Both the position numbers and the translations under genes were made by a program. From JAMLIN01 sp964476625 (GTDB lineage Bacteria > Pseudomonadota > Gammaproteobacteria > Burkholderiales > Burkholderiaceae_E): a stretch of 64,000 nt of DNA. Below the pieces are notes generated by a model, which worked only from the letters and a program-made list of their open reading frames with translations, did no database searches and was not told the DNA's origin. The first letter of the stretch is position 1; each line of letters opens with the position of its first letter. The stretch spans positions 19,492 through 83,491 of the forward strand of contig CAYZBJ010000007.1 of the NCBI GenBank assembly GCA_964476625.1, given 5' to 3'. This document shows, in pieces, positions 1 through 8,312 of the stretch.

Positions 1-1180
1 CGATACCGTAGGTCAGCGGGCCGACGATGGCCGATACCCGGGTCGCCAATGCCCACATGCCGTAGAACTCGGCAACCCTGCGGGCTGGCGCAAGCAGGCC
101 GACGATCGCCCTGCCCGCCGACTGCGACGAGCCCATGCACAGGCCGGCCAGGCCCGCCGCCGCCCAGAAGGTCGCGCGGTCGTCGGCGATCGCGGCCAGC
201 AGGCTCATCACGATCCAGCCGACCAGGGTCAGGCCGAGCGCCGCCCGGTGGCCGATCCGGTCCTGCAGGTAGCCGAAGCCGAAAGCACCGAGCGCCGAGG
301 CGATGTTCACCAGGAAGATCAGGCTCATCGTCTCGACCTGGGTGAAATTCATCGCCTGCTCGGCATAGACCGCCGCCAGCGCGATGACCACCGCGATCCC
401 CGCCTGGTAGAAGAAGCCGCAGTAGAGCAGCCTGACGAAATCATCGAAGCCGCGCACCCGTTGCCAGTAGTGGCGGATGCGGGTAAGTGGCGTCATCGCG
501 ACGGCCAGGGCCGGCGCCCCGGGATTGCCCGGCTTGCCGCCGGCGCGCTCGCGCAGGATCAGGAACACCGGGATGGCCGCGAGCCCGTAGACGGCCGCCG
601 TGATCCACATCGTGACCGGGACGAACTCGGTGGCCCCCGCCCCCGCCTTCTGGGCGCTGAGGACCCAGGCCAGCGACAGGCCGAGGGTGAGCATGCCGCC
701 GAAGTAGCCGAAGCTCCATCCCCAACCCGAAACCTTGCCGAGGGCGGCGGGCCTGGCCAGTTCGGGCAGGAAGGCCGCGATCAGCATGTCGCCGATCACG
801 TAGCAATAGTTGGAGACGATGATGAGCCCGAGCGCGAAGGCGATCTCGCCGGGCCCGATCAGGCCGAGGGCGGCGGTCGCGACCACGCAGACCGCGGTGA
901 CCACGGCCAGCATGGTCTTCTTGTCGCCATGGAGGTCGCCCCGCGCGCCGATGGCCGGCGCGGTGAAGATCACCAGCAGGCTCGACAGGGCCAGCGCGGC
1001 GGTCCAGGCAAAGGTCGCCCAGGCGGCGTTGCCCGCCACCACGCCGACGAAATACGCATTGAAGACCGCGGTCAGGACGACCGTGGTGTAGCCCGAATTC
1101 GCGAAGTCGTACATCGACCACGCGAATACCTCGCGCCCGCGTACGCCCGGGTTCAGGGCCGAGCGGTCGAACAGCGCCAT
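1..1180 (-). CDS. MFS transporter, UMF1 (Atg22-like) family, 3' truncated
   Basis: Inner-membrane major facilitator protein whose C-terminus runs off the left edge; about 393 codons are visible. The N-terminus carries the motif WSMYDFANSGY (residues 21-31), which is typical of UMF1/Atg22-like transporters, followed by a series of hydrophobic segments matching the twelve-helix MFS fold. The start at 1180 gives an N-terminus of normal length with the motif at its usual place. Substrates in this family are mostly unknown, with amino acid or small-molecule efflux the usual guess, so none is assigned. The next gene upstream, at 2066, is also on the minus strand but separated by 64 bp. The family call is firm and the function is open. 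Confidence 0.85.
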   Translation of the reverse strand, partial: MALFDRSALNPGVRGREVFAWSMYDFANSGYTTVVLTAVFNAYFVGVVAGNAAWATFAWTAALALSSLLVIFTAPAIGARGDLHGDKKTMLAVVTAVCVVATAALGLIGPGEIAFALGLIIVSNYCYVIGDMLIAAFLPELARPAALGKVSGWGWSFGYFGGMLTLGLSLAWVLSAQKAGAGATEFVPVTMWITAAVYGLAAIPVFLILRERAGGKPGNPGAPALAVAMTPLTRIRHYWQRVRGFDDFVRLLYCGFFYQAGIAVVIALAAVYAEQAMNFTQVETMSLIFLVNIASALGAFGFGYLQDRIGHRAALGLTLVGWIVMSLLAAIADDRATFWAAAGLAGLCMGSSQSAGRAIVGLLAPARRVAEFYGMWALATRVSAIVGPLTYGI

Positions 1181-1244
1181 GTCTGGCTCCCCCGATTCCG
1201 GTGTGCCGATTGTAGGGGTTCCATCCGGCTCGCGTACCGCCGAA

Positions 1245-2066
1245 TCAGGGCGTGGCGGCGATGCGCCCGCTGAACCGATACCAGGCGATGCCGATCCATT
1301 CGTGCATCGCGAGGCTGGCCAACTGCAGGCCCCGGACGCTGGGCACGAACGCGAGCGGCTGTGGCACGCCCCGGCCGGCGAGGAAGCCGATCGGGGCAGC
1401 GTCCACCTGCAGGCCGACCGCCTCGAACACGGCCCGTGCCCGCGGCATGTGGTAGGCGTGGGTGACGAGGATGACGCGACCGATCCCGCTCGCACCGAGG
1501 ATCCGCGCCATGTGCCTGGCATTGGATGCGGTGTCGAGTGAGTCGGTCTCGACCCAGCGCGGCCGGGTCGCCAGGTCCGCGGCCAGCACCTCGGCCATGA
1601 CCTGCGCCTCGGGGCGCGGCGCACCCAGCGGACTGCCGCCGCTGACCGCGACCGGCAAGCCGCTCCAGCGCCCGATCGCGGCCGCCGCGCGCAGGCGCTC
1701 GAGAGTGCGCGCACGCGGCACCTGCGGACCGAAGGCATCGCGACTGTCGCTGCGGATGCCGCCGCCGAGCACGACCACCGCCCGGGGCCCCTGCCCCGCC
1801 CGGGCCAGCTGCCGAGCCGCGTCGCGATCGAGCCCGGGACCGGCCCGGCGCTCGAGGCTGTCGATCAGGCCGCTCGCCGCCCACGGCGTCGACAGCACGA
1901 GCAGGCCGGCCAGCGCGAGGCAGGCGACGACGCCGGCGGCCATGCGCACTCGTCGCCAGGCGAGTCCCAGGAGCAGCGCGAGAAGGGCCAGCCAGGCCAG
2001 CCCCAGCGGCGGCAGCATCAGCGCCGACAATGCCTGGCGGAAGAACACCGCCTCTTCGGCGCCCAT
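1245..2066 (-). CDS. YdcF/ElyC family (DUF218) membrane protein
   Basis: Predicted inner-membrane protein of 273 aa. Two hydrophobic segments (about residues 14-37 and 43-60) precede a DUF218 domain with its expected motifs: VVLGGG at 98-103, SGG at 142-144, TASNA at 179-183 and VTHAYHMPRA at 201-210. In Escherichia coli the relatives SanA, ElyC and YdcF are linked to envelope integrity and peptidoglycan or undecaprenyl-phosphate metabolism, but the biochemical activity is unsettled. Length and topology fit the ElyC type better than the soluble YdcF type. The ATG at 2066 lies just downstream of prpE on the same strand (34 bp gap), so weak co-transcription is possible without implying a shared pathway. 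Confidence 0.85.
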   Translation of the reverse strand: MGAEEAVFFRQALSALMLPPLGLAWLALLALLLGLAWRRVRMAAGVVACLALAGLLVLSTPWAASGLIDSLERRAGPGLDRDAARQLARAGQGPRAVVVLGGGIRSDSRDAFGPQVPRARTLERLRAAAAIGRWSGLPVAVSGGSPLGAPRPEAQVMAEVLAADLATRPRWVETDSLDTASNARHMARILGASGIGRVILVTHAYHMPRARAVFEAVGLQVDAAPIGFLAGRGVPQPLAFVPSVRGLQLASLAMHEWIGIAWYRFSGRIAATP

Positions 2067-2099
2067 CAGGCGGGTCCCCGGGGCCAGGTGGCGCGCCGC

Positions 2100-3995
2100 T
2101 CAGCGTTGCAGCGCGTCACGAATCTGGTCGAGCGTCGCCGGCTCCTCGATGGTGGTGAGGTCGCCCGGGTCGCGGCCCTCGCACAGTGCCTGGATCGAGC
2201 GGCGCAGCACCTTGCCCGAGCGGGTCTTGGGCAAGGCCATGACGAGGTGGACCCGCGCCGGACGCGCGACCGCGCCGAGCGACTTGTCGACCACCGCCAT
2301 GATCTCGCCCTCGAGGGCCAGCCGCTGCGCGGCCTCGGCATACGCGTCCGGATCCTTGAGGACGGCGAACGCCACCGCCACCTGCCCCTTGAGCGAATCG
2401 GCCACGCCAACCACGGCGCATTCCGCCACGGCCGGATGGCTCGAGATGCTCTCTTCGATCTCGCGCGTGCCGAGGCGGTGGCCCGCGACGTTGATGACAT
2501 CGTCGGTTCGCCCCAGGATGAAGTAGTAGCCATCGTCGTCGCGCAGGCCCCAGTCGAAGGTCGAGTAGACCATGCGCCCCGGAACCGACTCGAAATAGGT
2601 CGAGACGAAGCGGGTATCGTCGCCCCAGACGGTCTGCATGCAACCCGGGGGCAGCGGCGGCACGATCGTGATCACCCCCTTCTCGTTGTTGCCGACCTCT
2701 TCGCCGGTCTGTTCGTGCAGCAGGCGCACGTCGTAGCCGTACAGCACCTTCCCCGGACTGCCATAGCGGATCGGCGTGTTCTCGATTGCGCCGGCGACCG
2801 ACAGGATCGGCCAGCCGGTCTCGGTCTGCCAGTAGTTGTCGATCACCTGGCGCCCGATACCGTCGGCGATCCAGCGCGCCGTCGGCTCGTCGAGCGGCTC
2901 GCCGGCGAGGAACAGGCTGCGCAGCGACGAGGTGTCGTACTTCGTGAGCCAGGCCGGATCCTGCTTCTTGAGTACGCGGATCGCCGTGGGCGCCGAGAAC
3001 ATCACGGTGACCTTGTACTTCTCGACCAGCCGCCAGAGGATGCCGGCGTCGGGGCGCACCGGGGTGCCTTCGTAGACGATGGTGGCCATGCCCGCGATCA
3101 GCGGGCCGTAGACGATGTAGGAATGGCCGACTACCCAGCCGATGTCGCTGGTGGCGAAATAGGCTTCGCCGGGCTTGCCGCCGAAGATGTGGGCCATCGA
3201 TGCGGCGAGCGCTACCGCGTAGCCCCCGACATCGCGCTGCACCCCCTTGGGATTGCCCGTGGTGCCCGAGGTATAGAGGGTGTAGCTGACCTCGTTGGAT
3301 TCGAGCCAGGTAACCGGTACTTCGGCGTCGAGATGCGCCTCGCGTTCGGTCGCATAGTCGAGATCGCGCCCGGGGACCGCTTCGAACGGCGCCAGTTGCC
3401 GGTCGACCATGAGGACCCGCTCCGGCCGATGGGTCGATATCGTCAGCGCCCGCTCGATCAGGGGCTTGTATTCGATGATCTTGCCGGCGCGAGAGCCCGC
3501 ATCCGCGCTGACCAGCATCTTCGGGGTGGCATCGTCGATGCGCGCGGCGAGCGAGTTCGATGCGAACCCGCCGAAGACCACCGAATGGATCGCGCCGATG
3601 CGTGCGCAGGCGAGGATCGCGAACACCGCCTCGGGGATCATCGGCATGTAGATCAGCACCCGATCGCCCCGGCCGACCCCATGCGCCTGCATGATCGCGG
3701 CCATCCGCATGACTTCCCGATGCAGTTCGGCGAAGGTATAGGTACGTTCCGCGCCGGTCTCGGTGGAGACGTAGATCAGGGCCGGCTTGTCGCCGAGGCT
3801 GGCGAGATGCCGATCGACCGCGTTGTGGCACAGGTTCGTCGTGCCGCCGACGAACCAGCGCGCAAAGGGCGGGCGGGAGTAGTCCAGCACCTGGCCGAAG
3901 GGCTCGTGCCAGTCGATCAGGCTGGCCTGCTCGGCCCAGAATCCCTCCCGATCGGCGATCGAGCGGGCATGAAACTGCGCAAGCGTCTCGGCCAT
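2100..3995 (-). CDS. prpE: propionate--CoA ligase
   Basis: AMP-forming acyl-CoA synthetase of 631 aa that activates propionate (and probably acetate) to the CoA ester in the cytoplasm. It matches PrpE along its whole length, including the N-terminal signature FARWFVGGTTNLCHNAVDRH, the AMP-binding loop TSGTTGNPKG (242-251) and the catalytic-lysine segment KTRSGKVLRR near residues 590-599. The start at 3995 is preferred because GGAGGAGG lies just upstream on the coding strand and the N-terminus then matches known PrpE proteins; an in-frame start at 4076 would add 27 unsupported residues. No prpBCD genes are nearby, so the 2-methylcitrate pathway, if present, is encoded elsewhere. Confidence 0.93.
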   Translation of the reverse strand: MAETLAQFHARSIADREGFWAEQASLIDWHEPFGQVLDYSRPPFARWFVGGTTNLCHNAVDRHLASLGDKPALIYVSTETGAERTYTFAELHREVMRMAAIMQAHGVGRGDRVLIYMPMIPEAVFAILACARIGAIHSVVFGGFASNSLAARIDDATPKMLVSADAGSRAGKIIEYKPLIERALTISTHRPERVLMVDRQLAPFEAVPGRDLDYATEREAHLDAEVPVTWLESNEVSYTLYTSGTTGNPKGVQRDVGGYAVALAASMAHIFGGKPGEAYFATSDIGWVVGHSYIVYGPLIAGMATIVYEGTPVRPDAGILWRLVEKYKVTVMFSAPTAIRVLKKQDPAWLTKYDTSSLRSLFLAGEPLDEPTARWIADGIGRQVIDNYWQTETGWPILSVAGAIENTPIRYGSPGKVLYGYDVRLLHEQTGEEVGNNEKGVITIVPPLPPGCMQTVWGDDTRFVSTYFESVPGRMVYSTFDWGLRDDDGYYFILGRTDDVINVAGHRLGTREIEESISSHPAVAECAVVGVADSLKGQVAVAFAVLKDPDAYAEAAQRLALEGEIMAVVDKSLGAVARPARVHLVMALPKTRSGKVLRRSIQALCEGRDPGDLTTIEEPATLDQIRDALQR

Positions 3996-4188
3996 ACCAA
4001 TGTCCTCCTCCGGTGCCATCCGCGATCCGTCCCCTCGGCGATCGAACCATCGACCGCTTACCCGAGACTGACGCATCCCGCCCGTCGGGGCAAGATCCCC
4101 TGGGAGATGTGCAAGGAGACAGATGAAATATCATTCCCAAGTACTTGCTTTAATTGACTTTTAATCTCTCGGGCGCTACCTTTCGACG

Positions 4189-5007
4189 ATGCATCGAACA
4201 CGCCGGCAGCCGACCATGGCCCGCGATCGCTCCCGTCTTGCCGGCCCGGTCGTCGCGGGCTTGCTGCTGGCCTGCGCTGCGCTCCATGCGCCGGACGCCG
4301 CCGCCCGCCCGGGCAAGCGCCCCGCCACCGAAAGCGGGAACCCGCCCCAGGCCGCCGTCGCGGACCGAACCAGGCCCCAGGTTGCCATCGCCGACCCGAC
4401 CCCACCCCGCGATGCCGGCGCGGATCGGATACCGTCGCGAAACGCCGCCGCGGATCGAACCCTGCCCCCGGACGCCGCCGCGCTCGGCCCCGAGGCAGCC
4501 CTGCGGGCAGTCGCCCTGATCGGCGTCCCGTATCGATGGGGTGGCAATCGACCCGCCACCGGACTCGACTGCAGCGGCCTCGTGCACCATGTGTTCGGCG
4601 AAATCGGCCTGGCCACGCCGCGCGATACCCGCGGCCTGAGCCGCGCGGGCGCGACGGTGGCGCGCAAGAGCCTGCAACCGGGCGACCTCGTGTTCTTCAA
4701 CACCCTGCGCCGGGCCTATTCGCACGTCGGGATCTACCTCGGCGACGGCCGCTTCGTCCATGCCCCTTCGGCCGGCGCCGAGGTACGGATCGAGTCGATG
4801 AACGCAAGCTACTGGCGCCAGCGCTACAACGGCGCCCGCCGCCTCGGACCGGCCGAGGATGCGGCGCCGGCCCCGGCGACCCCGGTGGCATCGTCGATCG
4901 ATGGCGACAGCAACGCGCGATCCCGCGTGGTGGCGCAAGCAGCGAGCCCGGCCAGGCCGGGCGCGGTGGCCCGTGACGAGAGCACCGCGTCGTTCTACCA
5001 GTACTGA
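4189..5007 (+). CDS. NlpC/P60 family cell-wall endopeptidase
   Basis: Exported C40-type peptidase, 272 aa, predicted to cut peptide cross-bridges of peptidoglycan. A basic N-terminus and hydrophobic stretch (about 16-32) form a signal peptide; LLLACA could be a weak lipobox. Residues 51-100 are five imperfect decapeptide repeats forming an Ala/Pro/Asp-rich linker. The catalytic domain (about 101-215) has DCSGLV with Cys128, SHVGIYLG with His179 and FVHAP with His191, the expected Cys-His-His set. The C-terminal 55 residues are low-complexity. Start choice is uncertain: ATG 4216 (MARDRS) is equally plausible, and a TTGACT/TACCTT promoter-like pair at 4154-4182 would favour it. The gene is divergent from prpE. 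Confidence 0.88.
   Translation: MHRTRRQPTMARDRSRLAGPVVAGLLLACAALHAPDAAARPGKRPATESGNPPQAAVADRTRPQVAIADPTPPRDAGADRIPSRNAAADRTLPPDAAALGPEAALRAVALIGVPYRWGGNRPATGLDCSGLVHHVFGEIGLATPRDTRGLSRAGATVARKSLQPGDLVFFNTLRRAYSHVGIYLGDGRFVHAPSAGAEVRIESMNASYWRQRYNGARRLGPAEDAAPAPATPVASSIDGDSNARSRVVAQAASPARPGAVARDESTASFYQY
4339..4488 (+). repeat. five imperfect 30-bp repeats encoding a decapeptide linker
   Basis: Within the NlpC/P60 gene, residues 51-100 fall into five in-phase blocks of ten: NPPQAAVADR, TRPQVAIADP, TPPRDAGADR, IPSRNAAADR and TLPPDAAALG. The blocks share the pattern P-x-x-A-x-A-D-R. They separate the signal peptide from the catalytic domain, so they probably act as a periplasmic spacer; repeat number may vary between strains. 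Confidence 0.7.
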
Positions 5008-5087
5008 GAAAGCACCGTGAACCCGTGAACGGAGCACCCCGAGGCCATGGCGCTCCCCGGCCTCGCTGCTGCGCCTTGGTCTCGCTT

Positions 5088-5105
5088 TGAGAACGATTCC
5101 CGTTC
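5088..5105. promoter_or_regulatory. Fur-box-like operator
   Basis: The stretch TGAGAACGATTCCCGTTC is a near-palindrome (GAACG...CGTTC) that closely resembles proteobacterial Fur sites of the TGAGAATGATTCTCATT type. It lies about 110 bp upstream of the Fe(III)-binding protein start, where a Fur-repressed promoter would be expected. Recognition is by eye; no matrix score was computed. Confidence 0.6.
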
Positions 5106-5216
5106 CGTGCTAGTCTCGGCTGGCGCCTCGCAGGCAGCCCGCTCGATCGACCCTCGTCGGACCCGGCGGAGCCCGTGATGCCCCAACCCCGATCCAGTCG
5201 AAAGCCGAGGACCTCC

Positions 5217-6254
5217 ATGAATACGCTTCGTCGCGCCACCCTGCTTGTCGCCGGCCTGCTCGCCGCGATGCCGCTGCGCGCCGCCGATACCGAACTGAAC
5301 GTCTATTCCGCCCGCCACTACCAGACGGACCAACGCTTCTACGACGATTTCACGCAACAGACCGGGATCAAGGTCAACCTGATCGAAGGCGCCGACGCTG
5401 CGCTGATGGAGCGCCTCGCCAGCGAAGGCGCCAACAGCCCGGCCGACGTCCTGATCCTCGTCGATGCCGCCAGGCTCTGGCGGGCCGAGGAAGCCGGCCT
5501 GTTCCAGCCGGTCAAGTCGGCCGTGCTCGCCGAGCGGATTCCGGAAAACCTGCGCAGCATCGATGAAGGCCAGGGCAGCCACTGGTTCGGCGTATCGCGC
5601 CGCGCCCGGATCATGGTCTACAACCCGGCCAAGGTCGACGGCGACAAGGTCCGGAACTACGCCGACCTCGCGGACCCCGCGCTAAAGGGAATGGTCTGCA
5701 CCCGTAGCGGCACCCATCCGTACATGCTCTCGCTGATCGGCGCGATGGTCGAGCACCTCGGCGCCGAGAAAGCCGAGCAATGGGCCGCCGGCGTGGTGGC
5801 GAACTTCGCTCGCTCGCCCAGGGGTGGCGATACCGACCAGATCAAGGCCACCGCCACCGGCGAATGCGGCGTTGCCCTCACCAACAGCTACTACCTGGCG
5901 CGACTGATGCGCTCATCGAAGGATGTCGATCGCGAGATTGCCGACAAGGCCAAGGCGGTCTGGCCGGACCAGGCCGGCAACGGCACCCACATGAACGCCA
6001 CCGGGATCGGCGTGCTCAAGCATGCGCCGCATCGCGACGCGGCCGTGCGCTTCATCGAGTACCTGACCAGCGACCAGGCGCAGCGCTTCCTCGCCGCCGG
6101 CAACAACGAATGGCCGGCCGTGCCCAGCGTGAAGGTCGACAATCCGGCGCTCGAGGCCCTGGGCGAGTTCAAGCCCGATCCGCTCGAGATCGGCAGGATC
6201 GGCAAGGCGCAGCTCGAGGCCGCCAGAATCGTCGACCGCGTCGGCTGGCGTTGA
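5217..6254 (+). CDS. Fe(3+) ABC transporter substrate-binding protein (FbpA/FutA type)
   Basis: Periplasmic ferric-iron-binding protein, 345 aa, the soluble receptor of an FbpABC-type importer. It has a Sec signal peptide (residues 1-23, cleavage after LRA-A). The mature N-terminus shows NVYSARHY, whose His34/Tyr35 are typical metal ligands, and the paired tyrosines of SYYLAR (225-226) that bind Fe(III) in this family. The start at 5217 is chosen because it gives a standard signal peptide behind GAGGA; the in-frame ATG at 5175 would add 14 residues before it. A Fur-like site lies upstream. Permease and ATPase genes are not adjacent: the next gene is convergent and unrelated, so this receptor is an orphan here. 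Confidence 0.9.
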   Translation: MNTLRRATLLVAGLLAAMPLRAADTELNVYSARHYQTDQRFYDDFTQQTGIKVNLIEGADAALMERLASEGANSPADVLILVDAARLWRAEEAGLFQPVKSAVLAERIPENLRSIDEGQGSHWFGVSRRARIMVYNPAKVDGDKVRNYADLADPALKGMVCTRSGTHPYMLSLIGAMVEHLGAEKAEQWAAGVVANFARSPRGGDTDQIKATATGECGVALTNSYYLARLMRSSKDVDREIADKAKAVWPDQAGNGTHMNATGIGVLKHAPHRDAAVRFIEYLTSDQAQRFLAAGNNEWPAVPSVKVDNPALEALGEFKPDPLEIGRIGKAQLEAARIVDRVGWR

Positions 6255-6257
6255 CGG

Positions 6258-6611
6258 TCAGTCGGCCTGGGCGGCGACGACGACGATCTCGACCCGGTAC
6301 TGCGGCGCCGCGAGCTTGGCCTCGACGGTGGCGCGTGCCGGCAACTTGTCCTGCACCACCCAGGCATCCCATACCGCGTTCATCGCGGCGTAGTCGCCCA
6401 TGTCGGCGAGATAGATGGTCGCCGTCAGGACGCGCGACTTGTCGGTCCCCGCGTCGGCGAGCAGGCGATCGATCGTCGCCAGCACCTGGCGGGTCTGCCC
6501 GGCCGCATCCTCCTTGGGGTCGCCGGCCACCTGGCCCGCGAGATACACCACGCCCTGGTGGCACACCGCTGCGGAAAAACGCGAACCCGGCTTGATACGC
6601 TGAATCGTCAT
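6258..6611 (-). CDS. RidA family protein
   Basis: Small cytoplasmic protein of 117 aa of the YjgF/YER057c/UK114 (Rid) superfamily. The C-terminal half contains ARATVEAKLAAPQYRVEI, including the conserved arginine that binds the carboxylate of imine/enamine intermediates in deaminating members. True RidA destroys reactive 2-aminoacrylate, but this protein is divergent enough that another Rid subgroup is possible. Its ATG overlaps the stop of the upstream alpha/beta hydrolase by 4 bp, so the two are almost certainly co-transcribed; the pairing suggests a small catabolic module for an unknown amide or ester. Its stop lies 3 bp from the stop of the convergent iron-binding gene. Confidence 0.85.
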   Translation of the reverse strand: MTIQRIKPGSRFSAAVCHQGVVYLAGQVAGDPKEDAAGQTRQVLATIDRLLADAGTDKSRVLTATIYLADMGDYAAMNAVWDAWVVQDKLPARATVEAKLAAPQYRVEIVVVAAQAD

Positions 6612-7462
6612 CTGCTCTGCTCCAGGAGGAATCGTTCGACCGTGTCGATCTGGTCATCGGTGATCAGGGTCGGCGCATGGCCGACCCCCTCGAAATCGAC
6701 CCGACGCGCCCGCGGTCCACGGCCCTGCATGGCACTGGCGACATCCTCGGCGAGGACGTCGGACCGGGCGCCGCGCAGCAACAGCACGGGCGCGGTGATG
6801 GCGTCGTAGAAAGGCCAGAGGTCGGTGGTCGGTGGCGGCGAACGGAACGGAACGGCAATGGCCGGGTCGTAGTGGTAACCCCAGTGGTCGCCGCGGTTGA
6901 CGACGAAATGGCGCGACAGCAGGCGGAACTGCTCGTCGGTATGCGGCCCGAAATCGACCATCAGCTCGCGCAGCGCGGCCTCGCCCTGTTCGAAGCTCTC
7001 GAAACGGGGATCCTGGCCGACATAGCCGGCGATCCGGGCGAGCCCTTCGGGGTCGATGGCCGGACCGATGTCGTTGAGCACCAGTGACGCGACCGCGTTG
7101 CCCGGCAAGGCCGCCATCGACATGCCGATCAGGCCGCCCATCGAGGTGCCGATCCAGTGGACCCGCTCGGTGTCGAGCCGTGCGATCAGGGTGACGCAGT
7201 CCGAGATGTACTGGGGCACCATGTACATCGCCGGATCGGCCGCACGGTCGGAGCGGCCCCGCCCGATCATGTCGGGGCAGATGACCCGGAACCGGGCAGC
7301 GAGCCGCTCGGCGAGGGCATCGAAATCGCGCCCGTTGCGGGTCAGCCCATGAACACAGACGACTACCGGCCCGTCGTTGCCCGCGCCCCATTCCCAGTAC
7401 GCCATGCGGTGCAGGCCCCGCGGGTCGGGACAGGTGACGTATCGCAATCGCGGCTCGTTCAT
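6608..7462 (-). CDS. alpha/beta hydrolase
   Basis: Cytoplasmic alpha/beta-hydrolase-fold enzyme, 284 aa. The oxyanion-hole motif is VCVHGLTRNGRDFD (about 35-48), the nucleophile elbow is GTSMGG, and the catalytic histidine is in FEGVGHAPT near the C-terminus. Sequences of this kind are annotated as hydrolases of esters or C-C bonds; the substrate cannot be read from sequence. ATG 7462 is chosen because upstream in-frame starts extend into the bdhA promoter region, and homologues begin close to the RYV...DPRGLHRMAYWEWG segment. It forms an operon with the RidA gene (ATGA overlap) and is divergent from bdhA with 67 bp between starts. Confidence 0.87.
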   Translation of the reverse strand: MNEPRLRYVTCPDPRGLHRMAYWEWGAGNDGPVVVCVHGLTRNGRDFDALAERLAARFRVICPDMIGRGRSDRAADPAMYMVPQYISDCVTLIARLDTERVHWIGTSMGGLIGMSMAALPGNAVASLVLNDIGPAIDPEGLARIAGYVGQDPRFESFEQGEAALRELMVDFGPHTDEQFRLLSRHFVVNRGDHWGYHYDPAIAVPFRSPPPTTDLWPFYDAITAPVLLLRGARSDVLAEDVASAMQGRGPRARRVDFEGVGHAPTLITDDQIDTVERFLLEQSR

Positions 7463-7529
7463 CGTGGGTTTCCGTGGGCGCACATACAATGGGTTGGTCC
7501 GTTCAACGCATGTTAGCAGGGGGAATCGA

Positions 7530-8312
7530 ATGCTCAAGAGCAAGCTCGCGCTGGTGACCGGATCGACCAGTGGCATCGGATTGGCGACTGCGCGAGCGCT
7601 GGCCGCCGAGGGCGCGGACATCGTGCTCAACGGCTTCGGCAAGGACGAGGATATCGAGCGCGAACGCGCCGGGATCGCGTCCGAGTTCAAGGTCGATGTC
7701 CGCTACGACGGCACCGACCTGATGGACGTCGATGCGATCGAGCGCATGTTCGCGCGCATCGCCGACGACGGCCGCCAGGTCGACATCCTGGTGAACAACG
7801 CCGGCATCCAGTACACCGCGAACGTCGAGGATTTCCCCCGCGAGCGCTGGGACGCGATCATCGCCCTCAACCTCTCGGCGGTGTTCCACACCGCGCGCTG
7901 CGCCCTGCCGGCCATGAAGCAGGCCAACTGGGGACGCATCATCAACATCGCCTCGGCCCATGGCAAGGTGGCTTCGGTCCAGAAGTCGGCCTATGTGGCG
8001 GCCAAGCACGCCGTCGTGGGCCTCTCCAAGGTCATCGCCCTCGAGACCGCGCGCACCGGCGTGACCTGCAATGCGATCTGCCCCGGTTGGGTCCTGACCG
8101 GCCTGGTGCAACAGCAGATCGATGCCCGCGCCCAGCGCGAGGGCATCAGCGGCGAACAGGCCCGCATCGACCTGCTGTCCGAGAAGCAGCCCTCGATCGA
8201 GTTCGTGACCACCGAGCAGATCGGCGCGATGGCGGTCTACCTGTGCAGCCCCGGCGCGGACCAGGTTCGCGGCGCGGCCTTCTCGATCGACGGCGGCTGG
8301 ACCGCCCAGTAG
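7530..8312 (+). CDS. bdhA: 3-hydroxybutyrate dehydrogenase (short-chain dehydrogenase)
   Basis: Cytoplasmic NAD-dependent enzyme, 260 aa, interconverting (R)-3-hydroxybutyrate and acetoacetate, a key step of polyhydroxybutyrate and ketone-body use. It shows the SDR cofactor loop TGSTSGIG, the NNAG motif, catalytic Ser in NIASAHG, and YVAAKHA with the Tyr and Lys of the active site. NGFG near residue 35 and VLTGLVQQQIDARA fit bacterial 3-hydroxybutyrate dehydrogenases. ATG 7530 follows AGCAGGGGGA; the longer in-frame ORF from 7377 would run through the promoter area, where a TACAAT -10-like hexamer sits at 7485-7490. The 3' end overlaps an antisense extension of comEC by 167 bp. Confidence 0.92.
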   Translation: MLKSKLALVTGSTSGIGLATARALAAEGADIVLNGFGKDEDIERERAGIASEFKVDVRYDGTDLMDVDAIERMFARIADDGRQVDILVNNAGIQYTANVEDFPRERWDAIIALNLSAVFHTARCALPAMKQANWGRIINIASAHGKVASVQKSAYVAAKHAVVGLSKVIALETARTGVTCNAICPGWVLTGLVQQQIDARAQREGISGEQARIDLLSEKQPSIEFVTTEQIGAMAVYLCSPGADQVRGAAFSIDGGWTAQ

